Positions 17,832 to 27,430 of a DNA stretch of 64,000 bases are shown piece by piece. The position numbers and the translations under genes are program-made. Source of the DNA: an uncultured Clostridia bacterium (GTDB lineage Bacteria > Bacillota > Clostridia > Oscillospirales > Oscillospiraceae); contig CAKNZJ010000282.1 of assembly GCA_932222125.1 (NCBI GenBank), positions 1-64,000 of the forward strand, given 5' to 3'. The notes under the pieces were generated by a model. It was not told where the DNA came from and did not search any database. It saw nothing but the letters and a program-made list of their open reading frames with translations. Each line of letters begins with the position of its first letter. The stretch's first letter is position 1.

Positions 17832-20201
17832 CTACCCCAAACCGGGGCGAACAATCAGAGGCAGCTTTTCCAGCCCATGGACTTCTACCAACAGTTTGGC
17901 TGCGCTAGCCCTGTCGATGGTGGCGGTGGGAGACAGGTAGCCATCGCTCCCCTGCACCACACCCAAGGCCACCAGCTTCTGTACCTGGGAGACTGCCCAG
18001 CCGCTCACCTGGTCCCTGTCAGCAAAGACAGACAGATCGGTGGTGGCGTTGGAGGCCAGGACACGTCCCAGCATCACCATAGCCGCCTCACGGGTAACCA
18101 GCTCGCCCACATTGGCGGTGAGCCTGCCGCCATTTTCCCCACCCTCAAATACCTGGAGGGCATACATGGCCTTGACAGAGGGCAACACCCATCCGGGAAT
18201 GGACCCGGCATCGGCAAAGGGTAGCTCTACCCTCTCATATACAGTGGTATCCACGCCAAGCAAACGGGTGATAAACACCAGCAGCTCGCCCCGGCTGAGT
18301 CGGCCCCTGGGCTGGAAGATATAACTGCCATCTGCCTGGGCAATGCCCGTAGTGATACCCAACTGGTACAGCCGCTCCACATAGCCGGCCGACCAGTGTC
18401 CCGCTATATCAGTGAAGGGACTATTCCCCTTCACCGTCACCCGAATCGCAACTGTTTTCCCTCCCGCCGTGGCGGTAATGGTTCCGGTCCCGCTACTGTA
18501 ACCCGCTGTAAATAAACCGGTCTGGTCAATGGTTCCGATGGCCGCATCCGCCCTCCAGACCACATCGGTATCATCCATTCCCACCGGCAGATTCCACCAA
18601 ATACCCTTGGCGGTGAGAGCCGCTTGACCTCCGGCGGACACGGTCAGCGCAGTCAGGGCCCCCCCGGTTTCTTCCCGGGAAATGGTCAGCCGGGACAGGC
18701 TGTCCACCACTCGCACAGGCAAGGTTCCCCCGGCGGAACCGGACTGAGATTTTGCGGATAGCTCAAAGGTACCCGGCACATTTCCGGCGGTATAGACAGC
18801 AGATAGGCCGCTCCCCTCCAACGTGCCTCCAGTTCCCTGCCAAATAGGAGCCTCGGCGGTCATGGGATAGCCCGCGGTGTCATAGGGGGTGGCCCTCACC
18901 GTCAGATCAGCGCCTGCCAGCATCACCTGAGTTTCGCCGCTCAGGTAATAGCCCCCCAACTGTCCGGTGGCGGTGGTATTTGGGGTTACCAGCAGGATAG
19001 AGTTGTTCACGGCCCGGCTGCCTGTGGGACGGCTGATGATGGAGAAATTGCCACTGCCGGGCAAAGTGGCTCCCAGCGCAGTGGAGCCACCGCCATCCAA
19101 CGCCACAGCGCTGACACACCCCAGCTCCTGTAGCCGCCGGGCCACCTGTCCATGGTTGGCCCCAACAGAATAGCCGCTCTGCCGTCCATCAATGGTATAC
19201 AATACTACAGAGCCGTCGGCCTTAACCCCAAGGGCGGTGTAGGGATTGGTAGTGACGCCCAGCCCAGAGGCCACCTGTCCATCCCGCAGCAAAACTGTCA
19301 TAATACTGATACCGTAAGCTGCCGTGTTCCACCTTCCACTGCCGCCGCTTACCGACACGGTCACCTGCTGTCCCGCCCGTAGTCTGCGCAGAGCCCCCAA
19401 CAGGGACTGGTTCTCACTGTCATTGGCATAGAGCATGTAGCCGCCCTCAGGTAGAACGCCATTAAACCGGTCCCCCGCCTTGGTGTCAGTTACCGACACC
19501 ACCTCCAGGGACAGGGTCCCGTTCATGGTCAGCTGAGCGCTGCCTCCCACCGGCTGCAACAGGACAGACACACTGTCCCCACTGGAGTTTACCCTGGAGG
19601 AGAAATCCTGATTATAGAGATACAGCCCATCCAGATAGTTTCTGTTGCGGTAAGCATTGAACCCCGCCAGGCTTGTAGTATAGGAGGAGATGCCATCCGC
19701 ACCTGGCAAGACCACAGTTTTGGTCAATGCACTCTCGTCCACAAATACGCTGCCATCCCGGGAGAATCCAAGCAGGGTATAGTTTTCCACATCCAGGGAG
19801 CGGATTACCCCATCTGTCATCAGCATGCCCACGATGGTGCCATCGGTATTGAAAAAGCCGCCGTTGATTCCCGCCACCACCCGGTAGCCCTGCCGCTCCA
19901 TCTGGCCTGCCGCTGCCGCTACCGTATTGGTACTGGCCACATAGTTTCCGCTGAATACCATCGGCGTCACATTCTGTCCTGGGGTATATGTAACATAATG
20001 CTCTGTGCGCAGGTCGTTGCGGGAGGCCGACCACAGGCTGCCACGGTTGAGGGATACGCCCTGGGCCAGCTCTATCTTCCGCTCCACAAGCTCACTGCCA
20101 AGCGCATCCGAGGCGAAAGCCATCTGCCCTGCCGTCAGGGCCAGTGTCAGGGCCAGCGCAACTGCTCCCAGCCTGCGCAACATATTCTCTCGTCTTTTCA
20201 C
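17832..20201 (-). CDS. secreted phosphodiester glycosidase (NAGPA-type) with SLH repeats
   Basis: A 789-residue secreted protein with a signal peptide (about residues 1-30). Residues about 60-410 form a NAGPA/exopolysaccharide phosphodiester glycosidase domain. Typical stretches are VVAGINGGFFNTDGTIVGML, LYTIDGR, VALDGGGSTALG and GSRAVNNSILL. This family hydrolyses sugar-phosphodiester bonds, as in uncovering enzyme, and bacterial members probably act on wall or exopolysaccharide phosphodiesters. Two Ig-like modules follow (to about 600), then three SLH repeats (about 600-775). The start is a GTG with AAGGAGGT upstream; the lysine/arginine-rich signal peptide begins there. Single gene closed by a terminator. 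The substrate is unknown. Confidence 0.88.
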   Translation of the reverse strand: MKRRENMLRRLGAVALALTLALTAGQMAFASDALGSELVERKIELAQGVSLNRGSLWSASRNDLRTEHYVTYTPGQNVTPMVFSGNYVASTNTVAAAAGQMERQGYRVVAGINGGFFNTDGTIVGMLMTDGVIRSLDVENYTLLGFSRDGSVFVDESALTKTVVLPGADGISSYTTSLAGFNAYRNRNYLDGLYLYNQDFSSRVNSSGDSVSVLLQPVGGSAQLTMNGTLSLEVVSVTDTKAGDRFNGVLPEGGYMLYANDSENQSLLGALRRLRAGQQVTVSVSGGSGRWNTAAYGISIMTVLLRDGQVASGLGVTTNPYTALGVKADGSVVLYTIDGRQSGYSVGANHGQVARRLQELGCVSAVALDGGGSTALGATLPGSGNFSIISRPTGSRAVNNSILLVTPNTTATGQLGGYYLSGETQVMLAGADLTVRATPYDTAGYPMTAEAPIWQGTGGTLEGSGLSAVYTAGNVPGTFELSAKSQSGSAGGTLPVRVVDSLSRLTISREETGGALTALTVSAGGQAALTAKGIWWNLPVGMDDTDVVWRADAAIGTIDQTGLFTAGYSSGTGTITATAGGKTVAIRVTVKGNSPFTDIAGHWSAGYVERLYQLGITTGIAQADGSYIFQPRGRLSRGELLVFITRLLGVDTTVYERVELPFADAGSIPGWVLPSVKAMYALQVFEGGENGGRLTANVGELVTREAAMVMLGRVLASNATTDLSVFADRDQVSGWAVSQVQKLVALGVVQGSDGYLSPTATIDRASAAKLLVEVHGLEKLPLIVRPGLG

Positions 20202-20300
20202 AGGTACCTCCTTGGTTTTTCCCTATGGGTCTATTGAATTCTGAAATCTGCTATTCTGCCCGCTTTACTCTACCTCTCCCGGCAGAAGACGCTGTCCGGC

Positions 20301-21533
20301 TCAGGGCACTGTGTTTTGGCTGACAGCGCTCTCCGGAGCACCCAAGCCGGCTTTCAGCCGCTCCAGCGTGTTGGCCAGGGTGCTAGCCTCCTGAAGGTCC
20401 AACAGCTCACCGATGAGCCGGTTGGATAATAGGAAACCTTCCGGGGTAAAATGCCAGCGTTGGCCAGAACGGCCTGCCCATCCCCGCTGCTCATACTCCG
20501 CCAGCTTAGCAGCAATGGGGTCAAAGTTCATATAGTATTCCCGGCGGTACTCCCATTCCTCGATTCCATGGGTGGTGCGCAAGCGAAGCATCAGATACTC
20601 ACTGCCCCGCTCCCGATGAGGGATGTGCTCCTTCTCCGCCAGCAGTTCCCCTCCCTCTAACACCCCCTGGATATAGCTGTCCACATCCCGGACAAAGGAA
20701 TACCGGCAGTCCCCAAAGTCGGAATGAGCTGATGCTCCTAGGCCCACATATGGCTGGCCCATCCAATACCGCAGATTATGCCGGGACTGAAATCCACGCC
20801 TTGCAAAGTTAGACACCTCATACTGTTCATATCCCGCCATGGCCAGACGCTCCACCGTCCAAAGGTAGCGCTCTGCCTGCTCATCATCATCAGGCAATAT
20901 CTCCCCCTGCTCTACCCGCCGCGCCAACGGAGTGTCCTCCTCCACCGTCAGACCATAACAGGATAGATGTTCCGGTTCCAGGGCCAAGGCGGCCTCCACG
21001 CTTTGTTTCCAGCTCTCCATCCCCTGTCCCGGCAAACCATAGATCAGATCCAGGCTCAGGTTCCTGATCTTTGCCTTTCGGGCCACCGCCACCGCCTGGC
21101 GCACCTGCTCAAAGGTGTGGGGCCGGTGGACGGCCTTCAGCTCCTCATAGCAGGCGGACTGCATTCCAAACGATATCCGGTTTACCCCCGCCCGGCGCAG
21201 ACGGCACAGGGATTTCAAATCTACACTGTCCGGATTTGCCTCCATCGTGATCTCCACATCCTTGGACAGCTTAAACTGCTTCTTGATAGCTATCAGCAGC
21301 CCCCGAATCCGGCGCTCCCCATACCATGTAGGGGTGCCGCCGCCGATGTAAACACTGTTTACCACCTGATTTTTTGTCCGCGGCCCTGTCTCGGCAATGT
21401 GCCCCAGCAAGGCCCTTTGATAGTCGTCCATCCTCCCATCCTGGCCAGCCACAGAATAGAAATCACAGTAATCGCATTTACTGCGGCAAAATGGGATGTG
21501 CAGATATAAACCTAATGTGGAGCTCTCCTTCAT
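20301..21533 (-). CDS. hemW: radical SAM heme chaperone HemW-like protein
   Basis: A 410-residue radical SAM protein of the HemN/HemW family. The CxxxCxxC cluster motif is Cys16, Cys20 and Cys23 (LHIPFCRSKCDYCDFYS), followed by YIGGGTPTW and NPDSVDLKSL. The C-terminal HemN domain begins near residue 290. HemW-type proteins bind and deliver heme; true HemN is coproporphyrinogen III dehydrogenase. In strict anaerobes the two are often confused, and the shorter N-terminus before CxxxCxxC fits HemW. GGGAGA precedes the ATG. The 130-nt leader carries its own promoter. Confidence 0.9.
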   Translation of the reverse strand: MKESSTLGLYLHIPFCRSKCDYCDFYSVAGQDGRMDDYQRALLGHIAETGPRTKNQVVNSVYIGGGTPTWYGERRIRGLLIAIKKQFKLSKDVEITMEANPDSVDLKSLCRLRRAGVNRISFGMQSACYEELKAVHRPHTFEQVRQAVAVARKAKIRNLSLDLIYGLPGQGMESWKQSVEAALALEPEHLSCYGLTVEEDTPLARRVEQGEILPDDDEQAERYLWTVERLAMAGYEQYEVSNFARRGFQSRHNLRYWMGQPYVGLGASAHSDFGDCRYSFVRDVDSYIQGVLEGGELLAEKEHIPHRERGSEYLMLRLRTTHGIEEWEYRREYYMNFDPIAAKLAEYEQRGWAGRSGQRWHFTPEGFLLSNRLIGELLDLQEASTLANTLERLKAGLGAPESAVSQNTVP

Positions 21534-21671
21534 TGGTATCTCCCTTCACAATTGCAGCGGCTGCCTCTGGTGTTTGGCGTCCCAGTTCCCGGAGTGGAGG
21601 CGTCACATCGCCCCACGCTCTGCAGTCCATGGGGATGAGCCTCTCTGCCCTAAACCGAATCTTGCTTCCAT

Positions 21672-21700
21672 ATTATACTTGATTTCTACAAAATATTCAA
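21672..21700 (-). promoter_or_regulatory. sigma-A promoter of hemW
   Basis: On the minus strand TTGAAT and a perfect TATAAT are 17 nt apart, about 140 nt upstream of the hemW start codon. Confidence 0.75.
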
Positions 21701-21824
21701 GGTAGACCTGCACAATTTACCTAAGGCACAACAGGAAACATTGCCGTCCTCCTATAATTGGGGTATATTTCTGTGCATCCCCGGCATAATATGATTTTAA
21801 AAACTGTATTTCATCATTTCGACA

Positions 21825-21853
21825 TTGACAACTTATGTTTTTTTATATATACT
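21825..21853 (+). promoter_or_regulatory. sigma-A promoter of hemolysin III-type gene
   Basis: A perfect TTGACA and TATACT are 17 nt apart, about 30 nt upstream of the chosen ATG. This position excludes the longer in-frame extension as real coding sequence. Confidence 0.8.
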
Positions 21854-21883
21854 CTATTTATCCAGACAAGGAAGGTGACGGTC

Positions 21884-22621
21884 ATGGAGCAAGCATTGTA
21901 TCCAGCTAACCACGATGGCATTCCCCGTCCCCGGGTTCGGGTTCGTCCCAGGGAAAAAGGGCGCAACCCATATGACGGTCTGCGGCCCTGGTCGGCCATT
22001 ACCCACGGCTGCGGCGCTATATTGGCTATTGCGGCCACCGTTCTGCTGCTGGTCAAAACCGCTCTCACCGGAGGCGACCCATGGAAAATCGTATCCTTTG
22101 CCATCTACGGCGCCTCCATGGTGGAGCTATACGCCGCCTCCACTCTATACCACAGCATCCGCACCTCAGTAAAAGGCCGGGTTGGACTGCGGAAATATGA
22201 CCACGCCTCCATCTATATCCTGATTGCCGGCACTTACACCCCAGTGTGCCTCACCGCTCTGCGCGGGCCCTTCGGCTGGGCACTATTCGGCATCATCTGG
22301 GCACTGGCCATCGCCGGCCTGGTCATGAGTTTGGCCTGGATCGACTGCCCCCGGTGGGTCACCGCCGGTGTCTGTCTTGCCATGGGCTGGCTGGCCGTGG
22401 TCGCCGTCTATCCTCTGTGGCTGGCCGTAGGCTGGCCCGGTGTGTCCCGGCTCCTGGCCGGAGGGCTGCTGTACACTGCCGGCGGCGTCTCCTATGGCCT
22501 GAAGTGGCCGGGCCGGGACAATCCTCAGTTTGGCTGTCATGAGATATTCCATCTATTCATTGTGCTGGGCTCTGTGGCCCACTTCCTCCTCATGTATCAG
22601 GTGATGCTCCCCCTCCCATAA
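21884..22621 (+). CDS. hemolysin III family (PAQR/YqfA-like) membrane protein
   Basis: A 245-residue polytopic membrane protein with seven predicted hydrophobic segments. Hallmarks of the family are ITHGCGAILA near the start of TM1, LYHS near residue 90, KYDHASIYILIAGTYTP, and the C-terminal HEIFHLFIVLGSVAHF. The conserved His/Asp/Ser residues probably bind a metal as in PAQR receptors and ceramidase-like proteins. The name hemolysin III is historical; the cellular function is unknown. The start is an ATG with AGGAAGGTG upstream and a promoter just before it. Monocistronic. Confidence 0.88.
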   Translation: MEQALYPANHDGIPRPRVRVRPREKGRNPYDGLRPWSAITHGCGAILAIAATVLLLVKTALTGGDPWKIVSFAIYGASMVELYAASTLYHSIRTSVKGRVGLRKYDHASIYILIAGTYTPVCLTALRGPFGWALFGIIWALAIAGLVMSLAWIDCPRWVTAGVCLAMGWLAVVAVYPLWLAVGWPGVSRLLAGGLLYTAGGVSYGLKWPGRDNPQFGCHEIFHLFIVLGSVAHFLLMYQVMLPLP

Positions 22622-22624
22622 ATT

Positions 22625-22663
22625 AACAAACCCGCCAGGTATAAGACCCTGGCGGGTTTGTTG
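22625..22663. terminator. bidirectional terminator, hemolysin III-type gene / trmB fusion
   Basis: AACAAACCCGCCAGG and its complement flank a 7-nt loop, giving a T-rich end on the plus strand and an A-rich start usable from the minus strand. It separates two convergent genes. Confidence 0.85.
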
Positions 22664-22667
22664 CCCC

Positions 22668-23846
22668 TCACTTCCAGCTACCTTCAGTCAGCCGCTCCAT
22701 AATCCACACTGGGCTGGACCGCTCTCCCAGCAGCTTGTCCTCTCGGATGATCTGAAAATCCATTGCCTGCCAAAAGGCCAGCCCCTCTCGGTTGTTTTGC
22801 AGGCAGGCCAACCGCACTCGGTCATGCCCTGCCTGACCAGCAGCCCGGAGCAGAGCGCCAGTCACCACCCTGCCCACACCCTGCCGCCGTGAGGCAGGAT
22901 GGATATGCAGCAGACCTAGAAACAGGGTGTATGGCCTGGGATAGCCCTCCACTAAATCCAAGAGCACCTGGGGTGCTCCATCCCTCCACAGCGCCAGATA
23001 GTGTTTTTGTTCCATGGTGCACCTGGGTGGAAGATTGGTCATCCCTTCCCTTAACATCCGGGCAGAGGGCTGGTCTCCCTCCAAAATGCAGTCCCCAGCA
23101 CATTCTATCAGCATCGCCAGCACCGCCTGGAAATCCTCTTCATCCACCGGCCGCACCTCCCATTGGGGCAGCAGCGCAGCCAAACCGTCCACTATGGGTA
23201 TGTTGGGCAGCTTTCCCTTGGTGGCCACGCAGCGGTTGATGGGGACGCCCAGGGAGTGGAACTTATCCTCATAATCGGTCATAATCCCCCGCACCCCTTC
23301 AGCGTGAAGATCCCGTGTGATCTCCGACAGGGCAAAGCCGGCCTTCGGGAACTGAAATAGGGACCACTCAAACAGATCTCGATTGTCTGTTTTGAAATGG
23401 ATTTCCCCCTCTTCCTTCAATATCTCACGGTAGCCTCGGAGAAAATTCTGGTGGGTCAGCCGCCGGCGGGCGTGCTTCAAAGAAGGCCAGGGATCGCAGA
23501 AATTGATGTAAATAAGGTCCACCTCATCAGGGGCAAAGCAATCTCCAAGGGCAGCGGCGTCACCGTCGATGAAAAATACATTGGTCAGCCCCAGCTCCCT
23601 GCACCGCTCCATGGCGATCACCATGGCGTCAGGCACCCGCTCCACCGCTACATATAAATCCTGTGGATGGGCGGCAGCGGTCTGGGCAGTGAAGCGTCCC
23701 TTACCACATCCCAACTCCAGACGCAGCCTGTCCGCCTGAGGCATCAGAGCCCGCCAATTCCCCCGCCGCTCCGCCGGATCCTTTATCCACAGCCCGGCAC
23801 AGGCCTCCATTCTGGGAATCAGATTTTTCTTCTTTCTCATGCGCAT
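22668..23846 (-). CDS. trmB: fusion of tRNA (m7G46) methyltransferase TrmB and a GNAT acetyltransferase
   Basis: Residues about 1-215 are TrmB, which makes 7-methylguanosine at tRNA position 46. The SAM-binding ELGCGKGRFT lies near 45, INFCDPWPSLKHARRRL near 115, the FKTDNRDLFEWSL active-site region near 155, and a TDYEDKF end. Residues about 230-392 form a second domain of GNAT N-acetyltransferase type: LGLLHIHPASRRQGVGRVV is the acetyl-CoA-binding R/Q-x-x-G-x-G/A motif, followed by NREGLAFWQAMDF. The reading frame is uninterrupted, so this is a single polypeptide. The start is an ATG with GAGGTG eight bases upstream. The acetylated substrate is unknown; modification of tRNA or a translation protein is only a guess. 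Confidence 0.88.
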   Translation of the reverse strand: MRMRKKKNLIPRMEACAGLWIKDPAERRGNWRALMPQADRLRLELGCGKGRFTAQTAAAHPQDLYVAVERVPDAMVIAMERCRELGLTNVFFIDGDAAALGDCFAPDEVDLIYINFCDPWPSLKHARRRLTHQNFLRGYREILKEEGEIHFKTDNRDLFEWSLFQFPKAGFALSEITRDLHAEGVRGIMTDYEDKFHSLGVPINRCVATKGKLPNIPIVDGLAALLPQWEVRPVDEEDFQAVLAMLIECAGDCILEGDQPSARMLREGMTNLPPRCTMEQKHYLALWRDGAPQVLLDLVEGYPRPYTLFLGLLHIHPASRRQGVGRVVTGALLRAAGQAGHDRVRLACLQNNREGLAFWQAMDFQIIREDKLLGERSSPVWIMERLTEGSWK

Positions 23847-23998
23847 GGGCACATCACCTCACCCAAAGAGATTCTCCACGCTCCCATCGGCGCAGAATTG
23901 TTATGATTTACGTTATCATATTCATCCAAAAAGGTCAAGAATAGGGACGGATGTCTCCTTCCCTCAAAAATTAATTTTGCAATTTTCGATTCCCACTC

Positions 23999-24027
23999 TT
24001 GCAAAATCAGAAATATGGGTGTACAAT
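23999..24027 (+). promoter_or_regulatory. sigma-A promoter of gdhA
   Basis: TTGCAA and TACAAT are 17 nt apart, about 60 nt upstream of the gdhA start codon. Confidence 0.75.
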
Positions 24028-24034
24028 GTGATAA

Positions 24035-25435
<1,401 letters not shown>

Positions 25436-25457
25436 GCAAACCTCCCCCCCACATCTC

Positions 25458-25491
25458 ATTCCCGCCGGGATATCCCGGCGGGAATTTTTTG
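25458..25491 (+). terminator. terminator of gdhA
   Basis: A perfect inverted repeat ATTCCCGCCGGGA/TCCCGGCGGGAAT with a tiny loop is followed by TTTTTTG. Confidence 0.92.
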
Positions 25492-25520
25492 TTCCCATAA
25501 CGTCAGTGCTTCAAAACTAT

Positions 25521-25560
25521 GTATAGTATACTTGACATTCTGTGTAAAGTATACTATACT
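25521..25560 (+). promoter_or_regulatory. promoter with overlapping 13-bp palindromic operator (xre operon)
   Basis: TTGACA and TATACT are 17 nt apart. Two exact inverted arms, GTATAGTATACTT and AAGTATACTATAC, lie 13 nt apart. The left arm runs into the -35 box and the right arm covers most of the -10 box. A dimeric repressor bound here would block RNA polymerase. The first gene downstream is a small XRE repressor, so autoregulation is the simple reading. Confidence 0.8.
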
Positions 25561-25602
25561 TAGGAAGCAGGCATTACATCATTCCCATTCAGGAGGACTG
25601 AC

Positions 25603-25806
25603 ATGGAAAACTGTATCGCCGCCCTACGTAAGGAGCGGCAGATTTCCCAGGCAGAGCTGGCGGAGGCGGTGGCTGTCACCCGGCAGACCATCATCTCGCT
25701 GGAGAGCGGGCGGTACAACGCCTCCCTGCTGCTGGCTCACCGAATTGCCCGGTACTTTGGGCGGGCCATTGAGGATATTTTTTTCTTTGCGGAGGAAGAT
25801 ATATGA
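25603..25806 (+). CDS. small XRE-family helix-turn-helix regulator
   Basis: A 67-residue protein that is nearly all Cro/CI-type helix-turn-helix (RKERQISQAELAEAVAVTRQTIISLESGRYN). It belongs to the short YozG/Xre-like regulators usually found directly upstream of a small integral membrane protein gene. It heads an operon with a possible tiny ORF, a four-helix membrane protein and a pseudouridine synthase. A GGAGG-type site precedes the ATG. The palindrome over its own promoter suggests negative autoregulation. The inducing signal is unknown. Confidence 0.9.
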   Translation: MENCIAALRKERQISQAELAEAVAVTRQTIISLESGRYNASLLLAHRIARYFGRAIEDIFFFAEEDI

Positions 25807-26015
25807 AGGAAAACTGTTATTTTGAGATGAACCCCGCCTTTGACGTGGGCATCAGGGCAAACTTCCTTGGCATCCTGCTCTATCATCTGGTCAGGCCAGC
25901 CAGTGGGCTGAATCACCTGTTCCACCGCCTTCGCACCTTCAATCTACGGCTTTTGGCCCATTTATTAAGGAGGATACGCCATGCTGATGCGGTTATTTGG
26001 CAACTCGGATTATGA
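25803..26015 (+). CDS. possible 70-residue small protein (doubtful)
   Basis: An ATG overlaps the regulator's stop codon as ATGA and has GGAGGA at good spacing, so translation by coupling is plausible. The product has a hydrophobic middle (FLGILLYHLV) and an Arg/His-rich end, and I do not recognise it. Against it, the last 35 nt overlap the next gene, whose Shine-Dalgarno site lies inside this frame. It may be a translated leader that helps couple the two genes, or spurious. Confidence 0.35.
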   Translation: MKENCYFEMNPAFDVGIRANFLGILLYHLVRPASGLNHLFHRLRTFNLRLLAHLLRRIRHADAVIWQLGL

Positions 26016-26442
26016 TCGTTCCCTGCGCCGGCGGCGCTGGCTGGCCTTCGGCCTGCTGTTGGTGGGGATCACCGGCCTTGTGTGCTATATTCTCCTGGTC
26101 CATGACAGCGAACACATCCCAGAATTTGCTCGTGGCTTCTATCTGGGTGGTGCAAGCGGCATCTCCCTGGGGGCAGTGTTCTTTCTAGTCCGGATACAAT
26201 ACCTGCTCACCCACCCGAATGCCCGGAAAAAGGCCAGGATTCAGGAGCAAGATGAGCGGGAGAGGACCATTGTCAACCGGTCCTTTCAGTTCGCAGGGAT
26301 GTTTACCTTCTTTGCCGCCGCCGCAGCCCTCTTTGTGTTGGTAGCGGTGAATATGGCGGCGGCTCAGGCCGTATTGGGCGTATTAACTGTGTTTGCCGTC
26401 GCCTGGTTGCTAGCCAATGCGTACCTATCGAAGGTGCTATGA
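25981..26442 (+). CDS. small integral membrane protein, four predicted helices
   Basis: A 153-residue protein with hydrophobic segments near residues 20-40, 52-70, 103-123 and 127-147. A charged cytoplasmic loop (KKARIQEQDERERTI) lies between the second and third. The layout resembles uncharacterised membrane proteins (DUF2178-like) that sit beside small XRE regulators; this family assignment is tentative. AAGGAGG precedes the ATG. Its stop overlaps the start of the next gene by four bases (ATGA). Probably co-regulated by the upstream repressor. Confidence 0.75.
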   Translation: MLMRLFGNSDYDRSLRRRRWLAFGLLLVGITGLVCYILLVHDSEHIPEFARGFYLGGASGISLGAVFFLVRIQYLLTHPNARKKARIQEQDERERTIVNRSFQFAGMFTFFAAAAALFVLVAVNMAAAQAVLGVLTVFAVAWLLANAYLSKVL

Positions 26443-27332
26443 GTATTAGATACCTCACCCTTACAATCGGTCCAAGTCTGGCCGGCCTTGAAGTCAACAC
26501 CCTGCTCCGCCGCAATCTGTTCCTTTCAGGTACGGTGCTGCGCCGGGTGAAGCGGCTGGAGGACGGCATCTGTCTGGATGGGGTCCGAGTCAATGTCCGC
26601 ACCCGTGTAGAGGAGGGTCAGACCCTATCCGTCCGGCTCACCATCCCAGGCGGAATTGCCCATCCACCCATCCCAGCGGCTGGGCCGCTGGATATCGTCC
26701 ACGAGGACGCCGATCTGGTGGTGATCAACAAGGCGCCTGGGATACTGGTCCACCCTGGGCACGGCCACTTTAACGACACTGTAGGCAATTTCCTCATGGA
26801 CCACTACCGGCAGACGGGTGAGGACACCGGATTTCATCCCGTTCACCGCCTGGATAAAGGCACTTCCGGTCTGCTGGTGATTGCCAAACATCCCCACAGT
26901 CAGGAACAGCTGAAGAGGCAGATCCATACCGGCCGGTTTCATCGGGTCTATCTAGCTGTGTGTAGCGGCGTGCCCCAGCCGACACAGGGGATCATTGATG
27001 CACCCATTGGGCCGGTAGGCGCCCCCAGCCCCTGCCAAGGAGTGATCCCGGAGGGAAAACCCGCCCGCACCTACTACCGGGTGCTTCAAACCAGCCCCGC
27101 CCGCGCCCTGGTGGAATTGACGCTGGGCACCGGGCGCACCCATCAGATCAGAGTCCACATGGCCCACATAGGCTGTCCCCTCATCGGTGATTTCCTGTAT
27201 GGGACAGAGGACCAATCTCTCATCAGCCGCCCTGCGCTCCATTCCGCCAAATTGGATCTGACCCACCCCATTACCGGGGATCGGTTTGTGTTTACCTGCC
27301 CCATGCCCAATGACATGACAGGATTGGTATAG
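26439..27332 (+). CDS. RluA-family 23S rRNA/tRNA pseudouridine synthase
   Basis: A 297-residue pseudouridine synthase that isomerises uridine in structured RNA. The N-terminal 65 residues look like an S4-type RNA-binding segment. VINKAPGILVHPGH is the RluA family entrance, and the catalytic Asp is about residue 139 in HRLDKGTSGLLVIAKH. The C-terminal RTHQIRVHMAHIGCPLIGD motif follows. Target position cannot be deduced; RluD-like enzymes modify helix 69 of 23S rRNA, but clostridial genomes carry several paralogues. It overlaps the membrane protein gene by four bases and is the last gene of the XRE-led operon. Confidence 0.9.
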   Translation: MSIRYLTLTIGPSLAGLEVNTLLRRNLFLSGTVLRRVKRLEDGICLDGVRVNVRTRVEEGQTLSVRLTIPGGIAHPPIPAAGPLDIVHEDADLVVINKAPGILVHPGHGHFNDTVGNFLMDHYRQTGEDTGFHPVHRLDKGTSGLLVIAKHPHSQEQLKRQIHTGRFHRVYLAVCSGVPQPTQGIIDAPIGPVGAPSPCQGVIPEGKPARTYYRVLQTSPARALVELTLGTGRTHQIRVHMAHIGCPLIGDFLYGTEDQSLISRPALHSAKLDLTHPITGDRFVFTCPMPNDMTGLV

Positions 27333-27430
27333 AGGCCAGCACTCAATGATGATAGGGGCTTTTCTTTCCCTTAAAATTGGGGTATAATGGGCTGTGTTCT
27401 ATCCATGAATTTACGTTGAGGTGACTGTTC

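Larger units (their letters stand above)
21534..21883. other. 350-nt divergent gap between hemW and hemolysin III-type gene
   Basis: It holds two back-to-back promoters, annotated separately. Apart from those I see no gene or structured RNA. An in-frame extension of the hemolysin III-type ORF runs through its right part but is AT-rich and lies over the promoter. Confidence 0.6.

Noticed and set aside
21758..21883. 42-codon N-terminal extension of the hemolysin III-type protein
   Set aside because: The stretch lies over the TTGACA/TATACT promoter and has an AT-rich composition. A good ribosome site precedes the internal ATG.
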